Below the pieces are notes generated by a model. It worked only from the letters and a program-made list of their open reading frames with translations, had not been told where the DNA came from and did no database searches. Shown here one piece after another: positions 62,092-64,000 of a stretch of 64,000 nucleotides of DNA. Location of the stretch: the NCBI RefSeq assembly GCF_014656375.1, contig NZ_BNCH01000010.1:1-64000 (forward strand), in the 5' to 3' direction. Positions within the stretch are counted from its first letter, which is position 1; every line of letters starts with the position of its first letter. The position numbers and the translations under genes were made by a program. This DNA comes from Aliiroseovarius zhejiangensis (lineage in GTDB: Bacteria > Pseudomonadota > Alphaproteobacteria > Rhodobacterales > Rhodobacteraceae).

Positions 62092-63459
62092 ATGCACCAC
62101 AACAGCCTGCGCGCGCTTCTTCTTGGCACCTGCCTGACCCTGTCCGGTTGCGGCGTCACCTATCACAGCCCGACCGTGCAGTCGCAGGCCGCCGGGCTGG
62201 ATGTCAGCGTGGTGGAAATCACCGCAAGCTCGGTGAAACAGGCCAACAGCGCACCCTATGTGCCGCTGAGCCTGCCGGATGCCTTTCACGCGATTGCGGG
62301 CGGGACGGGCTTGCGTGGTGCGGGCGCGGTCCCGGACATGCCGGAGGGCCCCACAGGGTCACGCGAACAGATCGCCACCCGGCTGCCTGCCCTCGTCACA
62401 CCGCAACGCTATGAAATTGGGGTTGGCGATGTGGTGCTGCTGGTCACGAAAAGCGGGGCCAGCACGATCGAGGAGCTGGGCGGCTTGCTGACCGCCCAGA
62501 CGCAGCGACAAGGGTTCACCGTTCGCGACAACGGGATGATCGCGCTGCCTGATATCGGGCAGGTCAAGGTGGCAGGCAAAACGGTTGAGGCCGCCGAGGA
62601 CGCCGTGTTCCAGGCCCTTGTGGCGAAGAACATCGACCCTGCCTTCAGTCTTGAGATCGCGGAATTCAACTCCCGGCACGTGGCCATCGGCGGCAAGGTC
62701 GGGCGCGCGGGTCTTGTGCCCCTGACCCTGCAACCCCTGCGTCTGGGCGATGCGCTGGCGCAGGCCGGAGGCGTCGTCGCCAGTGACACGGGCGCAACAG
62801 CGATACGCCTTTACCGGGATGGCACCTTGTATCAGATGCCAGCTTCGGCCCTGCGGTCCGATGCCAGGGTCCGTGACCTGACCCTGTTGTCGGGCGATGC
62901 GATCTATGTGGATGAAACCTATGACCTTGACCGGGCGCTGGCCTTTTATGAGGCACAGATCGCCGCAATCGGCCTGAAGCGCAGCGCCCGCCTGCACGCC
63001 CTGTCCGAACTCAGAGCCGAAATGTCCGTGCAGCGCGACACGCTTGAAGAACGGCGCGCCAATTTCACCAGCCGCCGCGCGCTGGACGCCGAGCCGCGCG
63101 ATTATGTCTATCTGACGGGCGAGGTGGCCCGGCAGGGGCGCGTGGCGCTGCCCTATGGGCGACAGGCCAGCCTGGCGGATGTGCTGTATAATGAAGGTGG
63201 ATTTGACACCAGAACCGGCGATCCGGCGCAGATCTATGTGATCCGGCCCGGCACCGATGCGGATGACACGACCGTCACGGCCTGGCATCTGGACGCGACC
63301 AATGTGATCAACATCACGTTGGCAACGCGGATGCAGATGCGCCCGAACGACATCGTCTTTATCGAGGAACAGCCGATCACCAAATGGTCGCGCGCCTTCG
63401 AACAGGCTTTCCCGATCCTGATCAACAAATCCGTCAATGGCGACAGCGGCGTGCCCTGA
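62092..63459 (+). CDS. Polysaccharide export outer-membrane lipoprotein (OPX/Wza-like)
   Basis: This 455-residue export protein has a lipoprotein signal (LLLGTCLTLSGC), the polysaccharide export domain (YEIGVGDVVLLVTKSGAST...VRDNGMIALPDIGQVKVAGKT) and two or three SLBB repeats (VAIGGKVGRAGLVPL, YVYLTGEVARQGRVALPYG). The C-terminal NDIVFIEEQPITKWSRAFEQ is the usual amphipathic end. It forms the outer-membrane exit for the glycan. I chose ATG 62092, which has GGAGGA five bases upstream. It converges on a BY-kinase gene. Confidence 0.92.
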   Translation: MHHNSLRALLLGTCLTLSGCGVTYHSPTVQSQAAGLDVSVVEITASSVKQANSAPYVPLSLPDAFHAIAGGTGLRGAGAVPDMPEGPTGSREQIATRLPALVTPQRYEIGVGDVVLLVTKSGASTIEELGGLLTAQTQRQGFTVRDNGMIALPDIGQVKVAGKTVEAAEDAVFQALVAKNIDPAFSLEIAEFNSRHVAIGGKVGRAGLVPLTLQPLRLGDALAQAGGVVASDTGATAIRLYRDGTLYQMPASALRSDARVRDLTLLSGDAIYVDETYDLDRALAFYEAQIAAIGLKRSARLHALSELRAEMSVQRDTLEERRANFTSRRALDAEPRDYVYLTGEVARQGRVALPYGRQASLADVLYNEGGFDTRTGDPAQIYVIRPGTDADDTTVTAWHLDATNVINITLATRMQMRPNDIVFIEEQPITKWSRAFEQAFPILINKSVNGDSGVP

Positions 63460-63476
63460 ACCTTGTGCAAACGGTT

Positions 63477-64000
63477 CTAGGTCGCGCCGTAATACCCTTT
63501 GTCATAAGTGGCATAGGCAGCATACGTCCCGCCATATCCATATCGCGCCAGTTCCTCGGTTCTGACCTGTGACAGGACAAGCCCGGTGATTTTCGCGTTC
63601 ACCATCGCAAACTGCCGCAATGCTTCGGCGACCTGCGGGCGGGTCGTCTTGTTCCATCCAACCGTGAACAGAACCGCATCCGCATGACGGGCCATCACCC
63701 GCGCATCGGGCACCACCAGAGCCGGAGGGCTATCGATGACAACCGCGTTATACCCGGCGCGCGCTGCGCCGATCATTTGTTCGAACCGGCGCGAGGCGAA
63801 CAGGTCTGCGGCGCTGGTGCGCGAGGCCTCTCCGAACAGGACATCGGCGTCCAATCCGGGCACGTGCTGAACCGCATCCGACAGCGCCACATCCCCTGTG
63901 AGAACCGACATGATCCCGTGTTTGGACGGGCCGGGCACATAATGCCGAAGCGTGCAGCGTCGAATGTCCCCTTCGATCAGAAGGACTCGCTTGCCCAACC
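63477..64000 (-). CDS. Polysaccharide co-polymerase / tyrosine kinase (BY-kinase), C-terminal part
   Basis: The frame is open to the window edge, so this is the last 173 or so residues of a Wzc/ExoP-type protein. RVLLIEGDIRR is Walker A' of BY-kinases, NAVVIDSPPALVVPDARVM is Walker B, and the end carries a tyrosine cluster (YGYGGTYAAYATYDKGYYG) for autophosphorylation. It controls chain length and export with the OPX partner encoded head-on. The Walker A motif and membrane region lie beyond base 64000. Confidence 0.88.
   Translation of the reverse strand, partial: LGKRVLLIEGDIRRCTLRHYVPGPSKHGIMSVLTGDVALSDAVQHVPGLDADVLFGEASRTSAADLFASRRFEQMIGAARAGYNAVVIDSPPALVVPDARVMARHADAVLFTVGWNKTTRPQVAEALRQFAMVNAKITGLVLSQVRTEELARYGYGGTYAAYATYDKGYYGAT

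Noticed and set aside
1-64000. CRISPR array, tRNA, rRNA, insertion sequence or prophage
   Set aside because: Reading all intergenic regions showed no regularly spaced repeats, cloverleaf-like sequence, transposase or phage structural gene.

Overview
The window is chromosomal DNA from an alphaproteobacterium, most likely a marine member of the Rhodobacteraceae (Roseobacter group). The basis is high G+C coding sequence, a DUF3035/BamF-type lipoprotein, an SDHAF4 (DUF1674) protein, a VPLPA-CTERM sorting signal, a MutL carrying its own endonuclease motif, CtrA-type TTAA-N7-TTAA sites, and an S10 ribosomal cluster that is broken around rplB and rplP. The genus cannot be fixed from the sequence alone. 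I saw no tRNA, rRNA, CRISPR array, insertion sequence or prophage.

Layout. 1-1.1 kb: a gene-poor stretch and an orphan membrane protein. 1.1-3.8 kb (-): rplB-rpsS-rplV-rpsC-rplP. 4.1-11.0 kb: an arginase-family enzyme, then a divergent pair formed by an orphan molybdenum formate dehydrogenase (-) and a four-gene operon (+) with a histidine phosphatase, both halves of a saccharopine route and a SemiSWEET. A perfect GATC-centred palindrome lies between them. 11.0-11.9 kb: a foreign-looking hypothetical gene. 12-23.7 kb (-): rsmB, heparinase-like, purH, lspA, bamF-like, two M16 peptidase homologues, mutL and rmuC. 23.8-33.7 kb: SDHAF4, dapB, rbfA-truB, deoA, DUF1643, an RTX protein, a small membrane protein, rpsO, a fatty-acid-hydroxylase-family protein and pnp.

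33.7-49.6 kb is accessory metabolism. It holds a VPLPA-CTERM protein, a PotABCD-type polyamine-like ABC transporter whose second permease has an unusual tail, a phosphonate-monoester-hydrolase-like sulfatase-superfamily enzyme, a haloacid-dehalogenase-like protein, and an AtuA(DUF1446)/DUF4387 pair translationally coupled to a tripartite tricarboxylate transporter (TctABC). Divergent to TctABC is a TctDE two-component system with a periplasmic binding protein as third gene. ilvD follows.

51.6-64 kb is a surface polysaccharide locus: a UDP-uronate epimerase, then a tightly overlapping operon of a TviB-type dehydrogenase, a flippase-like ABC transporter, three glycosyltransferases, a HAD and UbiA-like pair and an EpsG-type polymerase, then an OPX export lipoprotein. 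Facing it is the C-terminal end of a BY-kinase, cut by the window edge. The second gene after the dehydrogenase is interrupted by one in-frame amber codon. A CtrA-like box precedes this operon, and a triple one precedes the RTX/DUF5665 region.

Best candidates for new biology: (i) the AtuA-DUF4387-TctABC + TctDE-binding-protein module; (ii) the HAD/UbiA-like pair, in which both partners have altered catalytic motifs; (iii) the PotC permease with a duplicated SGFGGVF tail; (iv) the VanR-like operator shared by formate dehydrogenase and the lysine operon; (v) the unknown gene at 11.0 kb.
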